DNA of 49,224 nucleotides from Sutterella sp. (GTDB lineage: Bacteria; Pseudomonadota; Gammaproteobacteria; Burkholderiales; Burkholderiaceae_F). Numbering within the stretch: the first letter of the stretch is position 1; each line of letters starts with the position of its first letter. The notes under the pieces were generated by a model. The model worked only from the letters and a program-made list of their open reading frames with translations, did not search any database and was not told where the DNA came from. The DNA lies in the NCBI GenBank assembly GCA_020025915.1, contig JAHHRH010000008.1:1-49224 (forward strand). The letters run 5' to 3'. This document shows, in pieces, positions 15,903-24,296 of this stretch. A program made the position numbers and the translations under genes.

Positions 15903-16919
15903 ATGACAATTCGTGTTGCCATTACGGGTTTTGGCCGTATCGGTCGTAACGTTCTCCGTGCTCATTATGAAAACGGTAAGAAGCATGACCTCGAAATCGT
16001 GGCGATCAATGCGCCTGGCGATCTCGCCATTCATGCTCACCTCTTAAAGTATGACTCTTGCCATGGTCGCTTCAATGCAGACGTTCAGGTTGAAGGCACG
16101 GATACGTTGATCGTGAACGGTGACCGTATTCGCGTCTTTGCGACCCGTGATCCAAAGGAAATACCATGGGGTGAACTCAATGTGGACGTGGTGCTCGAAT
16201 GTACGGGGGCCTTCAACTCCAAGGAAAAGAGCATGGTTCATATCGAACAGGGCGCTCGCAAGGTGTTGCTCTCTGCCCCAGGGAAGACGGCTGACGCCAC
16301 GGTGGTTTATGGAGTGAACCAGGACGTCTTGAAGGATGAAGACCTCGTGGTCTCCAACGCTTCTTGCACGACCAACTGCTTGGCGCCGGTTGTGAAGGCA
16401 CTTCATCGAACGGTGGGTATCGAACGCGGTTTGATGACCACGGTGCATGCCTATACGAATGATCAGGTTCTCACCGACGTTTACCACAAGGATATGCGTC
16501 GTGCTCGCTCTGCTACGCAGTCCATGATTCCGACGAAGACTGGGGCTGCGAAGGCTGTGGGTTTGGTGCTCCCTGAATTGAATGGTAAGCTCGACGGCTT
16601 TGCTGTTCGCGTGCCGACGATCAACGTGAGCTTCGTTGACCTCACCTTCATCGCTAAGCGCGATACAACGGTTGAAGAAATCAACGCTCTCATGAAGGAA
16701 GCAGCTCAGTCTGAAGACCTCGCTGGTATTTTGGGTTACAACGACCAGTTGCTCGTCTCGACCGACTTCAACCATGACGACCACAGCTCGATTTTTGATG
16801 CGACGTTGACGAAGGTGTCTGGCGAACGTCTTGTTAAGGTGACGGCTTGGTATGATAACGAATGGGGCTTCTCCAACCGTATGCTCGATACGGCTTGCGC
16901 AATGATGGCCGCTAAGTAA
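15903..16919 (+). CDS. gap: Glyceraldehyde-3-phosphate dehydrogenase, probably NADP-tolerant
   Basis: A 338-residue phosphorylating GAPDH with catalytic Cys in SNASCTTNC and the usual HAYTNDQ, RRARSATQSMIP and WYDNEWGFSNRM motifs. Two cofactor-site residues are unusual. The normal IND...Asp, which binds the adenosine ribose and excludes NADP, is Ala37 (VAINAPGD), and the canonical INGFGRIGR reads ITGFGRIGR. The same Asp-to-Ala change occurs in Bacillus subtilis GapB (VAINAS), the NADPH-preferring gluconeogenic enzyme, and FNSKEKSMVHIEQGA also resembles GapB. NADP use and a gluconeogenic role are inferred. AAGGA precedes the ATG at 6 nt; codon bias is high. A terminator separates it from pgk. 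Confidence 0.95.
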   Translation: MTIRVAITGFGRIGRNVLRAHYENGKKHDLEIVAINAPGDLAIHAHLLKYDSCHGRFNADVQVEGTDTLIVNGDRIRVFATRDPKEIPWGELNVDVVLECTGAFNSKEKSMVHIEQGARKVLLSAPGKTADATVVYGVNQDVLKDEDLVVSNASCTTNCLAPVVKALHRTVGIERGLMTTVHAYTNDQVLTDVYHKDMRRARSATQSMIPTKTGAAKAVGLVLPELNGKLDGFAVRVPTINVSFVDLTFIAKRDTTVEEINALMKEAAQSEDLAGILGYNDQLLVSTDFNHDDHSSIFDATLTKVSGERLVKVTAWYDNEWGFSNRMLDTACAMMAAK

Positions 16920-16939
16920 TTGTTTAGCCTATGAACTCA

Positions 16940-16980
16940 AAAAGCCATGCTGTGAACACTGGTTCGCGGCGTGGCTTTTG
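16940..16980 (+). terminator. Intrinsic terminator between gap and pgk
   Basis: AAAAGCCATGC (16940-16950) pairs with GCGTGGCTTTT (16969-16979) with one wobble, followed by TTTTGTCCTTTCTTTTT. A second small hairpin (GCGTGAA 16994-17000 with TTCACGC 17011-17017) lies just before the pgk ribosome binding site. No promoter for pgk was found in the 55 nt between, so pgk is probably served by readthrough. Confidence 0.78.
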
Positions 16981-17035
16981 TCCTTTCTTTTTGGCGTGAA
17001 GAGGCAGATTTTCACGCAACTCTTAGGAGAGATCC

Positions 17036-18238
17036 ATGCATGTTCTGACCCTCGAAAAGCTTGCCAAGGACGGTCTGCTCGCTGGTAAGTGTGTTTTGAT
17101 TCGTAGCGACCTCAATGCACCGCATGATGAAAACGGTCATATCACCAATGAAACGCGTCTCGTCGCAAGCGTACCAGCCATTCGTACGGCCCTTGATGCA
17201 GGTGCCGCTGTGATGGTGATGAGCCACTTGGGGCGTCCGACTGAAGGTACGGTGACGCCGACCGATAGTTTGGTGGGTGTTGCTCGTCGTATGGGCGAGT
17301 TGCTAGGTTGTGATATGCCGTTGGTGGCTGATTGGCTTCAGGGCGTTGATGTGAAACCTGGTCAGGTCGTGATGCTCGAAAACTGCCGTTGCAATGTGGG
17401 CGAAAAGAAGTGTAACGATGAACTCTCTCAGCAGTACGCCAAGCTTTGCGACGTTTATGTGAATGACGCGTTCGGTACGGCTCACCGCGCTCAGGCTTCG
17501 ACCGTTGGCGTGGCTCGTTATGCAACGGTGGCTTGTGCTGGCCCCTTGATGGCTGCTGAAATCGACGCTTTGACGAAGTCTGTGGAACAGGCTCGTCATC
17601 CGCTCGCTGCGATCGTTGGTGGCTCTAAGGTGTCGACGAAGCTGACGATTCTGTCTAACTTGGCTCAAAAGGTCGATCGCCTGATTGTGGGTGGTGGCAT
17701 TTTGAATACGTTCTTGCTCGCTGCTGGTAAGCCGATCGGTAAGTCTTTGGCCGAACCGGAATTGGTGGACGAATGCCGTAAGGTGCTCGACGTGTTGGCT
17801 TCGAAGGGTGCTAGCCTGCCGATGCCTGTTGACGTTGTCGTTGCGAAGGCTTTCTCGGCTGACGCTGAACACCGCGTCGCTGATGTAGACGATGTGGCTG
17901 ACGACGAAATGATTTTGGACGTAGGTCCGAAGACGGCCGCGATGTTGGCTGATATTCTCAAGAGCGCGGGGACGATTGTTTGGAATGGTCCAGTTGGCGT
18001 TTTCGAAATGGCTCCCTATGCTGAAGGTACGCGTGTGATGGCTGAAGCTATTGCTGAAGCGACTGACAAGGGGGCTTTCTCGATTGCTGGCGGTGGCGAT
18101 ACGGTTTCTGCTGTGACGCAGTTCGGTATTGCGGATCGTGTTTCTTATATCTCGACGGGCGGGGGTGCCTTCCTTGAATTCCTTGAAGGGAAGAAGTTGC
18201 CTGCTATCGCGATTCTTGAAGAACGTGCAGCAAACTAA
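17036..18238 (+). CDS. pgk: Phosphoglycerate kinase
   Basis: A 400-residue PGK interconverting 1,3-bisphosphoglycerate plus ADP and 3-phosphoglycerate plus ATP. Motifs: RSDLNAP (the usual RVDLNVP with V-to-S and V-to-A changes), SHLGRPTEG, VNDAFGTAHRA, GGSKVSTKL, WNGPVGVFE and the ATP-binding AGGGDTVSAV. The GGAG box 6 nt before ATG is strong and codon bias is high. No fba, tpi or pyk lies nearby; tkt-gap-pgk is a common betaproteobacterial cluster in which pyk and fba often follow but here do not. Confidence 0.97.
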   Translation: MHVLTLEKLAKDGLLAGKCVLIRSDLNAPHDENGHITNETRLVASVPAIRTALDAGAAVMVMSHLGRPTEGTVTPTDSLVGVARRMGELLGCDMPLVADWLQGVDVKPGQVVMLENCRCNVGEKKCNDELSQQYAKLCDVYVNDAFGTAHRAQASTVGVARYATVACAGPLMAAEIDALTKSVEQARHPLAAIVGGSKVSTKLTILSNLAQKVDRLIVGGGILNTFLLAAGKPIGKSLAEPELVDECRKVLDVLASKGASLPMPVDVVVAKAFSADAEHRVADVDDVADDEMILDVGPKTAAMLADILKSAGTIVWNGPVGVFEMAPYAEGTRVMAEAIAEATDKGAFSIAGGGDTVSAVTQFGIADRVSYISTGGGAFLEFLEGKKLPAIAILEERAAN

Positions 18239-18261
18239 TCTCTTGATGTGAGAATGGCATG

Positions 18262-18300
18262 ATGGGCGGTTGCGTGATGGACGTGGCCGCCCATATTTTG
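18262..18300 (+). terminator. Intrinsic terminator of pgk
   Basis: ATGGGCGG (18262-18269) pairs with CCGCCCAT (18287-18294) over a 17-nt loop, followed by ATTTTGG. The T-tract is short. Confidence 0.65.
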
Positions 18301-18329
18301 GCGTGATGGGTTGGATGTAAGGATGTGCC

Positions 18330-18893
18330 ATGAGTGAGAGCCCTTCAAAGGCGATTGGGCTAAGCGTGGAGAAATTGACGTTGCCTGGTGTCAGGCTCGT
18401 CAAAAGCCGTTTCTTTGATGATGCACGCGGTTGGTTTACGCAGAGTTGGCAGCGTGAAGATTGGCAGCAAGTGGGGATTGATGTCGACTTTATGCAGGAT
18501 AACTTAGTGCATAACCACCATCGGGGAACGCTCAGGGGTTTACATTGGCAGAGAGAACCTCATGCGCAGACGAAGTTAATCCGATGCTTAAAGGGCGCTT
18601 TGTTGGATGTTGTCGCGGATGTCACGCCGACAAGTTCTACGTTTGGTCAGTGGGAAGCGGTGCCTTTGACGTCGAAAGGGGGAGAAATGCTATTAATCCC
18701 TGCGGGCTATGCGCATGGCTATGTGACCACAGAAGATGACACCTTGGTGCTCTATAAGGTCGATGTAGCATGGTGCCCGATGGCTGAAGCAAGTTGCCGT
18801 TGGAATGATCCGATTTTGAAGATTGATTGGGGTATTGACGAGCCAATTTTGTCTGAGAAGGATCGCGTAGCGCCTTTATTATTTGGGCAATAA
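18330..18893 (+). CDS. rfbC: dTDP-4-dehydrorhamnose 3,5-epimerase
   Basis: RmlC/RfbC epimerises dTDP-4-keto-6-deoxyglucose on the way to dTDP-L-rhamnose for LPS or other surface glycans. The 187-residue cupin protein has RGWFTQSW, the active-site GTLRGLHWQ (catalytic His72), PAGYAHGYVT and LYKVD with the family Tyr142; Asp178 in LSEKD is the likely partner of the His. The ribosome binding site is AAGGA. rfbA, rfbB and rfbD are not in the window, so this is a stand-alone copy flanked by terminators. Codon use is less biased than in pgk. Confidence 0.92.
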   Translation: MSESPSKAIGLSVEKLTLPGVRLVKSRFFDDARGWFTQSWQREDWQQVGIDVDFMQDNLVHNHHRGTLRGLHWQREPHAQTKLIRCLKGALLDVVADVTPTSSTFGQWEAVPLTSKGGEMLLIPAGYAHGYVTTEDDTLVLYKVDVAWCPMAEASCRWNDPILKIDWGIDEPILSEKDRVAPLLFGQ

Positions 18894-18926
18894 AAAGGTC
18901 GAGTTAGTGAGTCTAAACTCGACCTT
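18890..18926 (-). terminator. Intrinsic terminator of the DedA gene
   Basis: An 11-bp stem (AACTCGACCTT 18916-18926 with AAGGTCGAGTT 18895-18905) followed on the minus strand by CTTTTTATT. It lies between converging rfbC and DedA genes. The plus strand lacks a T-tract after the stem. Confidence 0.82.
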
Positions 18927-18933
18927 GGAACGG

Positions 18934-19608
18934 TTATTTTTCTGACTGTTGGCTTTCGTTGGCTTCTCGACGCTTTTGAACGAATTGCCAAACTGCGCCA
19001 ACTAAGAGGGGACCACAAATAGCAGCAATAATCCCTAAGAGGAGAATCATCGAGAGGTTATTCTTGATGAAAGGAATGTTGCCAAAGAGGTACCCAGCCC
19101 CCACGATTGACATTGCCCATACGATGGCGCCCACACTACTAAAAAGCTCAAAGCGAAGACCGTTCATTTTGGCTGCGCCCGCAATCAACGGCGCAAAGGC
19201 GCGAACGATAGGGATAAAGCGAGCCAACATAATGGTCTTACCACCGTGCTTCATATAGAAGTCATGGGCATGGCGTAGTTTATTTTCGTTAATCCAAGAA
19301 ATGTTGCCACTATAGATGCGGTTCCCTAGCCAACGCCCTTGTTTATAGCCCACGGTGTTACCGACAATCGCCCCTGCGATCACGGCAAGCATGATGAGCC
19401 ATGGACTCGCTGTGCCTGAGGCAGCGACCGTGCCTGCCACAAAAAGCAGTGAGTCGCCAGGCAAGAATGACATAAACACGAAGCCTGTTTCTAAAAAGAA
19501 GATCAGGAACATCGCGACGTAAATAAGTGTCCCGTAGTCAGTTGCTAATGCAACAAGAAAATGATCAGCGTTCGTAAAAAGTTCAACGATCAGATCGAGG
19601 ATATCCAT
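18934..19608 (-). CDS. DedA-family membrane protein
   Basis: A 224-residue inner-membrane protein of the DedA/VTT family, members of which move undecaprenyl phosphate or phosphatidylethanolamine between leaflets and help keep the proton-motive force. Family marks: an amphipathic start, FLETGFVFMSFLPGDSLLF, the GNTVGYKQGRWLG loop, and ARFIPIVRAFAPLIAG with the membrane-embedded Arg and acidic residues. About five hydrophobic segments are visible, and the C-terminus is charged. AAAGGA precedes the ATG at 8 nt. It is a single-gene unit. Confidence 0.9.
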   Translation of the reverse strand: MDILDLIVELFTNADHFLVALATDYGTLIYVAMFLIFFLETGFVFMSFLPGDSLLFVAGTVAASGTASPWLIMLAVIAGAIVGNTVGYKQGRWLGNRIYSGNISWINENKLRHAHDFYMKHGGKTIMLARFIPIVRAFAPLIAGAAKMNGLRFELFSSVGAIVWAMSIVGAGYLFGNIPFIKNNLSMILLLGIIAAICGPLLVGAVWQFVQKRREANESQQSEK

Positions 19609-19745
19609 CGGAAATGTCCTTTATTATTTTTTTTGCAAATGTGTCGCTCTTAGAAGGTGGTTTTTGAAGAAACCTCTAAGATTACGCACAAATGAATACT
19701 TGCCCACTATCATACTGAATACTGCACCCTTTGGAGGGTGTGTCT

Positions 19746-21935
19746 TTGTTAAAGATTTTTGAACGATTGAAAATGATGGATAGACTCAAGCCACGGACGC
19801 TGGCCCCAAAACGCAGCATTGCAGAATTACCGAGTCAGCTCATTAGCCAGATTGCCGCAGGTGAAGTGATTGAACGACCTGCATCTGTGGTGAAGGAGCT
19901 TGTCGAAAATGCCATTGATGCGGGTACGACTGAGATTGAAGTCAAGCTCGATGGCGGTGGCTTAAAGCGTATTGTAGTCACGGATAATGGTGGCGGTATT
20001 CCGAAGGAAGAGTTGCCGCTAGCCTTGAAGCGTCATGCAACGAGCAAAATTCGCAATTTGCTCGAACTTGAAAATGTTGAGAGCTTAGGGTTCCGTGGTG
20101 AAGCACTCGCGTCGATTGATGCGGTGGCAGAGTTGAGTATCCGTAGTCGTACGCCAGATGCTGATCACGCCTGGCAGATTACCGACGGTGAAGTCCATCC
20201 TGCGGCAGGTGTTGTTGGCACGCGCGTTGAAGTGCAAGATTTGTTTTATAAAACGCCGGCACGCCGTAAGTTTATGAAGTCTGAAGCGACCGAGACAGCA
20301 CACGTCCTGGAATATTTAGAACGTTTGGCACTCGCAAATCCTGATATCGGTTTTTCGATGGTGGCCAATGGTCGCGCTTTGATGAAGCTTGACGGAGTTA
20401 TTAATGTCGCTGAACGTATCGAAGCTTTGATGCCTAAAGCCTTTAAAGGCAATCATCGTGAAGTGTCTGCTGACGAAGGCGGTATGATGCTTCGTGGGCT
20501 TGTGGGGATCCCAGCGATTGCGAGAAGTCGTGCTGATGGTCAGTATTTCTTTGTGAACGGTCGTTATGTCCGTGATAAGGTGTTGACACACGCAGTGAAG
20601 GCTGCCTATCAAGACGTGTTGCATGGCCAAAGTCAGCCTGTCTATTGTCTTTATCTCACCCTTGATCCAACGGCAGTGGATGTCAATGTGCATCCTGCAA
20701 AGTTAGAAGTGCGTTTTAGAGAGCCAAGCCGAATTCATCAGTTTGTGAGTCGAGCGGTCAAGGCGGCCCTTGCGCCTCCTGCGGCCTCTTTGATGACTGA
20801 AACTGCTAGGCTTGAGTCAACAGAGCGTTTGCCAAGCGGCCAACAGTCGCCCGTGTCGATTCCTATCCCGAGACACGAAAGTTCGTCGCCGATGCCAGAA
20901 CGTCCCAATGTGAGTGCTGCAATGCGACTCTTTGGGGCTAATCATGAGACTTCAAATGCCGCGGCGCGGGGTCAAGCCCCCGTCTCTCAAGACGGTCAGA
21001 TAAGTCAGGTGTCGATCCAACCTAAGGGCTCGAATTTTGGGACTGAGTGTTTGACGTTAACGGTTCCTCTCTCGAAGCCTAAAGAGATCGTCCCGAAGAC
21101 GGCCACTTTAGATTTGCAGGGTGGCTCGTTTGTGCGCGATGCGGTCAGTGTGACATCAATACAACAGACCGACCCTATCCCCTATGAGCCACTGGATGCC
21201 TTAGATGAGGTCGTGCCGTCGGCATTGCCAACATCTTCTTCTTTACGCGGTGAGCCGCAACGTGAAGTGGTCTCTCGAGTAACGCAAACCCCTGTGGCGG
21301 CTCCACTTGAAGCACCGAAAGACAAGGTGCCGACATTGCCGCCAGGCACGTTAGGTCGCGCCATTGCACAAATTGGTGGGATTTATATTTTGGCTGAAAA
21401 TGATAAAGGCCTTGTGGTGGTGGATATGCATGCCGCCGCTGAACGCATCACCTATGAGCGCCTCAAGCGTCAGATGGATCAGCAACGTATTGCTGTGCAA
21501 CAGGTTTTGATTCCGCAGGTCTTTAGAGTGAGTCACGTCCAGTTTGCGATCTTTGAAGAGTATCGTTCCCTCCTTGAGGGGCTTGGGCTAGAACTGACGG
21601 GCGCGGGTGATGGTGCGATTGCCGTGCGCGCGCTCCCGATGTTGTGTAAGGATATGCCGACACAAACGGTTGAATCAATGGTCAAGTGTTTGCTTGAAGA
21701 TTTGCAAAATTATGGCGAAAGCGCTGTGATTGAAGAAATGCGTAATCGTTTGTTAGCTACGGTGGCGTGCCATGGGTCTGTGCGTGCGCATCGACAGTTA
21801 ACGATGCAAGAAATGGATCGACTTTTACGCGATATGGAAGAAACAGAACGCGTAGATCAATGTAATCACGGTCGTCCGACCTGGCATCAAATGACCTTGA
21901 CGGATCTCGACAAACTCTTTATGCGTGGAAAATGA
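19746..21935 (+). CDS. mutL: DNA mismatch repair protein MutL (endonuclease type)
   Basis: A 729-residue mismatch-repair ATPase. The N-terminal GHKL domain has IAELPSQLISQIAAGEVI, VVKELVENAIDAG, DNGGGI and ATSKI. A long variable Pro/Ser/Thr-rich linker (about 340-530) separates it from the C-terminal domain. That domain carries DMHAAAERITYE (560-571), which matches the MutL endonuclease motif DQHA(X)2E(X)4E with Q changed to M, plus ACHGSVRA and CNHGRPT zinc-site motifs. It is thus a nicking MutL, unlike E. coli MutL. TTG 19746 is preferred, having GGAGG 8 nt upstream; ATG 19773 is the alternative. It overlaps miaA by 4 nt. Confidence 0.94.
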   Translation: MLKIFERLKMMDRLKPRTLAPKRSIAELPSQLISQIAAGEVIERPASVVKELVENAIDAGTTEIEVKLDGGGLKRIVVTDNGGGIPKEELPLALKRHATSKIRNLLELENVESLGFRGEALASIDAVAELSIRSRTPDADHAWQITDGEVHPAAGVVGTRVEVQDLFYKTPARRKFMKSEATETAHVLEYLERLALANPDIGFSMVANGRALMKLDGVINVAERIEALMPKAFKGNHREVSADEGGMMLRGLVGIPAIARSRADGQYFFVNGRYVRDKVLTHAVKAAYQDVLHGQSQPVYCLYLTLDPTAVDVNVHPAKLEVRFREPSRIHQFVSRAVKAALAPPAASLMTETARLESTERLPSGQQSPVSIPIPRHESSSPMPERPNVSAAMRLFGANHETSNAAARGQAPVSQDGQISQVSIQPKGSNFGTECLTLTVPLSKPKEIVPKTATLDLQGGSFVRDAVSVTSIQQTDPIPYEPLDALDEVVPSALPTSSSLRGEPQREVVSRVTQTPVAAPLEAPKDKVPTLPPGTLGRAIAQIGGIYILAENDKGLVVVDMHAAAERITYERLKRQMDQQRIAVQQVLIPQVFRVSHVQFAIFEEYRSLLEGLGLELTGAGDGAIAVRALPMLCKDMPTQTVESMVKCLLEDLQNYGESAVIEEMRNRLLATVACHGSVRAHRQLTMQEMDRLLRDMEETERVDQCNHGRPTWHQMTLTDLDKLFMRGK

Positions 21936-22873
21936 TGACAATGAGTAAGCCTTTGGCATTGGTGATTCTTGGACCGACCGCTTCAGGGAAATCTGCCCTG
22001 TCGCTGGAATTAGCCAAGCGCTTTCCTGTCGAAATTATTTCAATGGATTCGGCCTTGGTCTATCGTGGCATGGATATCGGGACAGCTAAGCCAACGCTCG
22101 AAGAGCGCGCAGTCTGTCGCCACCATTTGATCGATATTCGCAATATTGGTGAAAGTTATAGTGCAGCGAACTTTTTAGATGATGCTGTACGCCTAGTAAA
22201 GGAGATTCGAGCACGAGGTCGCTATCCCTTGATTGTTGGGGGTACGATGCTTTATGCCAAAGCGCTTCGTGATGGTATTAACGAGATGCCTTCGACTTCG
22301 CCTGAGGTGCGAATGGCAGTCGCAAGTGAGGCAGAAACCTTAGGGTGGCCTGCCATGCACGCCAAACTTGCTGAAGTCGATCCTCAAACAGCTGCAAGAC
22401 TGTCACCTAATGACAGTCAACGTATCGGTCGTGCGTTAGAAGTCTATCGAATGACATGTCGACCGCTATCCGCTTTCCATGCCGAGGCGAGTAAAGCGCC
22501 ACCCTTTGAAACCCTAACGGTAGGCTTGTTGCCCCAAGACCGAAAAGCGCTTCATCAACGCATTGAAGAGCGTTTTGATCTGATGTTGGCTGATGGCTTT
22601 TTAGATGAAATGCGTCAGCTGATGCAACGCGAGGATTTCGATCCAGAGAGTCCTGCGATGCGTGCGGTCGGTTACCGTCAAGCGGTTGACTTTTTGGAAG
22701 GACGCACAGATTGGGCAGGTTTTCATTTAGCGGGTGTGGCTGCGACGCGTCAGTTAGCCAAACGCCAAATAACGTGGATGCGTAGCATGCCTGATGTGAC
22801 TTTATTGGATCCTTTAAAGGAAGGGACCCTGGAAGCCATGGTAGCGATGATGAATCAGGTGGTTGCTCCTTAA
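21932..22873 (+). CDS. miaA: tRNA dimethylallyltransferase
   Basis: MiaA adds a dimethylallyl group to N6 of A37 in tRNAs reading UNN codons, which would include the tRNA-Leu(CAA) at 27645. The 313-residue protein has the P-loop GPTASGKSALS, the DSALVYRGMDIGTAKP motif, RHHLIDI, VGGTMLYAKAL, and the zinc-free C-terminal VGYRQAVDFL and KRQITWMR. The ATG at 21932 overlaps the mutL stop (ATGA), with further in-frame ATGs at 21935 and 21941; coupling to mutL is likely, as in many proteobacteria. Confidence 0.96.
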   Translation: MMTMSKPLALVILGPTASGKSALSLELAKRFPVEIISMDSALVYRGMDIGTAKPTLEERAVCRHHLIDIRNIGESYSAANFLDDAVRLVKEIRARGRYPLIVGGTMLYAKALRDGINEMPSTSPEVRMAVASEAETLGWPAMHAKLAEVDPQTAARLSPNDSQRIGRALEVYRMTCRPLSAFHAEASKAPPFETLTVGLLPQDRKALHQRIEERFDLMLADGFLDEMRQLMQREDFDPESPAMRAVGYRQAVDFLEGRTDWAGFHLAGVAATRQLAKRQITWMRSMPDVTLLDPLKEGTLEAMVAMMNQVVAP

Positions 22874-22903
22874 GTCGACAAAGGTCAACGAAAATACGAA
22901 AAC

Positions 22904-22948
22904 AAAAAAAGCATCAACTGTCGAGGTGTTCGAGTTGATGCCTTTTTT
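22904..22948. terminator. Bidirectional terminator between miaA and purM
   Basis: GCATCAACT (22911-22919) pairs with AGTTGATGC (22933-22941). The stem is preceded by seven A and followed by CTTTTTT, so it can stop transcription from both converging genes. Confidence 0.88.
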
Positions 22949-22990
22949 GGTCAATGTCAATGAGCCGCTAAGCTGATTGACGCCAAGTGA

Positions 22991-24019
22991 TTAGCGAACG
23001 ACGCACTGGGCTTCGCCTTCGGGAAGTTCGGTCACGGTACCGATCGTGAAGACCTTTTCGCCCTGAGCTTCGAAAGCGGCGCGAGTTTTTTCTGCTTCTT
23101 CCGGGGCAACGATCACAACGAGACCAATACCGTTATTGAAAACACGGTGCATTTCGTGGCTATCGATGTTGCCCTTTTCCTGGAGCCAATCGAAGATCGC
23201 CGGACGCGTCCAAGACTTGCCGTCGATCACGGCCTGAACACCTTCCGGAAGAACGCGAGGCACATTTTCAACGAGGCCGCCGCCCGTGATGTGAGCCATG
23301 CCCTTGATCTTCACGGACTTCATAACTTCGAGAACCTGCTTCACGTAGATGCGGGTCGGTTCCATCGCGCGATCAGCGAGCGTAGCGCCGTCGAACGGCA
23401 TGTTCCAATCAGCGCCAGCGACTTCCACGACTTTACGGATCAAGGAGAAGCCGTTGGAGTGAGGACCGCTAGAAGCGAGACCGAGGATCGTGTCGCCCGG
23501 CTGGATCGTACGACCGTCGATGAGCTGATCCTTTTCAACCACACCGACAGCAAAACCAGCGAGGTCATATTCGCCTTCAGGGTACATACCCGGCATTTCA
23601 GCCGTTTCACCGCCGATAAGGGCGCAACCAGCAAGTTCGCAGCCCTTGGCAACGCCAGCGACAACGCGACCAGCGATATCAACGTCAAGTTTGCCGCAAG
23701 CATAGTAGTCGAGGAAGAAAAGGCTACGAGCACCCTGAACAAGAATGTCGTTCACGCTCATGGCCACAAGGTCCTGACCCACCGTGTCATGGCGACCAAG
23801 CTTGAAGGCGAGCATGAGTTTGGTACCCACGCCGTCCGTGCCAGTCACGAGAACGGGATTCTTGTATTCCTTGCTGACTTCAAAGAGCGCGCCAAAACCA
23901 CCAATGGAGCCGAGCACGCCAGGAATCATGGTGCGCTTAGCAAAGGGTTTGATGCGTTCAACGAGTTCATCGCCGGCATCAATGGAAACACCGGCGGCCG
24001 CGTAGGAAAGTTGGCTCAT
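22991..24019 (-). CDS. purM: Phosphoribosylformylglycinamidine cyclo-ligase
   Basis: PurM (AIR synthetase) closes the imidazole ring to give aminoimidazole ribotide in de novo purine synthesis. The 342-residue sequence shows TDGVGTKLMLAF, GQDLVAMSVNDILVQGA, LIGGETAEMPGMY, LASSGPHSNGFSLIR and GMAHITGGGLVENVPR, all AIRS-family motifs. Codon use is strongly biased towards highly expressed codons. It is transcribed alone, divergently from hda. Confidence 0.97.
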   Translation of the reverse strand: MSQLSYAAAGVSIDAGDELVERIKPFAKRTMIPGVLGSIGGFGALFEVSKEYKNPVLVTGTDGVGTKLMLAFKLGRHDTVGQDLVAMSVNDILVQGARSLFFLDYYACGKLDVDIAGRVVAGVAKGCELAGCALIGGETAEMPGMYPEGEYDLAGFAVGVVEKDQLIDGRTIQPGDTILGLASSGPHSNGFSLIRKVVEVAGADWNMPFDGATLADRAMEPTRIYVKQVLEVMKSVKIKGMAHITGGGLVENVPRVLPEGVQAVIDGKSWTRPAIFDWLQEKGNIDSHEMHRVFNNGIGLVVIVAPEEAEKTRAAFEAQGEKVFTIGTVTELPEGEAQCVVR

Positions 24020-24120
24020 GGAAAGATCTCAATGTGAAGAGGGTTCGTAGATATGCCGAACGAAACCTTGATGGGACTCAGGGGATATCTAGGAACGGGT
24101 TACCTAAAAGAGTTTGCGAA

Positions 24121-24149
24121 AGTATAAGCCAAAGCACCCATGTGGGTTG
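24121..24149 (-). promoter_or_regulatory. Candidate purM promoter with palindromic operator
   Basis: Read on the minus strand, TATACT (24126-24121) is a good -10. A 5-bp inverted repeat ACCCA-TG-TGGGT (24136-24147) lies across the spacer and the weak -35 position (CAACCC). It could be a repressor site for purM; it does not resemble the E. coli PurR box. Leader length to purM would be about 95 nt. Confidence 0.3.
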
Positions 24150-24260
24150 ACCCTTAAGTGAGACTTTTTTTGGGTTTCATGCGGTCGTGTGCGTTTTGAG
24201 AGGAAATCAAAGAGGACGACTTGAGCAATTTCGAGGTAAACTCCTAAGTTCTGAACGTGT

Positions 24261-24273
24261 GCGCATCATGCGC
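24261..24273. repeat. Inverted repeat GCGCAT-C-ATGCGC upstream of hda
   Basis: A perfect 6-bp inverted repeat with one central base, 23 bp before the hda start codon. It may be an operator or an RNA hairpin near the translation start. There is no T-tract. The rest of this 277-bp divergent region (24020-24296) shows no gene. Confidence 0.35.
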
Positions 24274-24296
24274 TCAGATTTCCTTTAAAAAAACTT

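Noticed and set aside
17303..18403. 366-codon minus-strand open frame opposite pgk
   Set aside because: It is a mirror of the strongly biased codons of pgk, with no recognisable domain and a composition rich in His/Arg/Ser; pgk itself is beyond doubt.
23147..24037. 296-codon plus-strand frame opposite purM
   Set aside because: Antisense shadow of a codon-biased gene; the product shows no motif.
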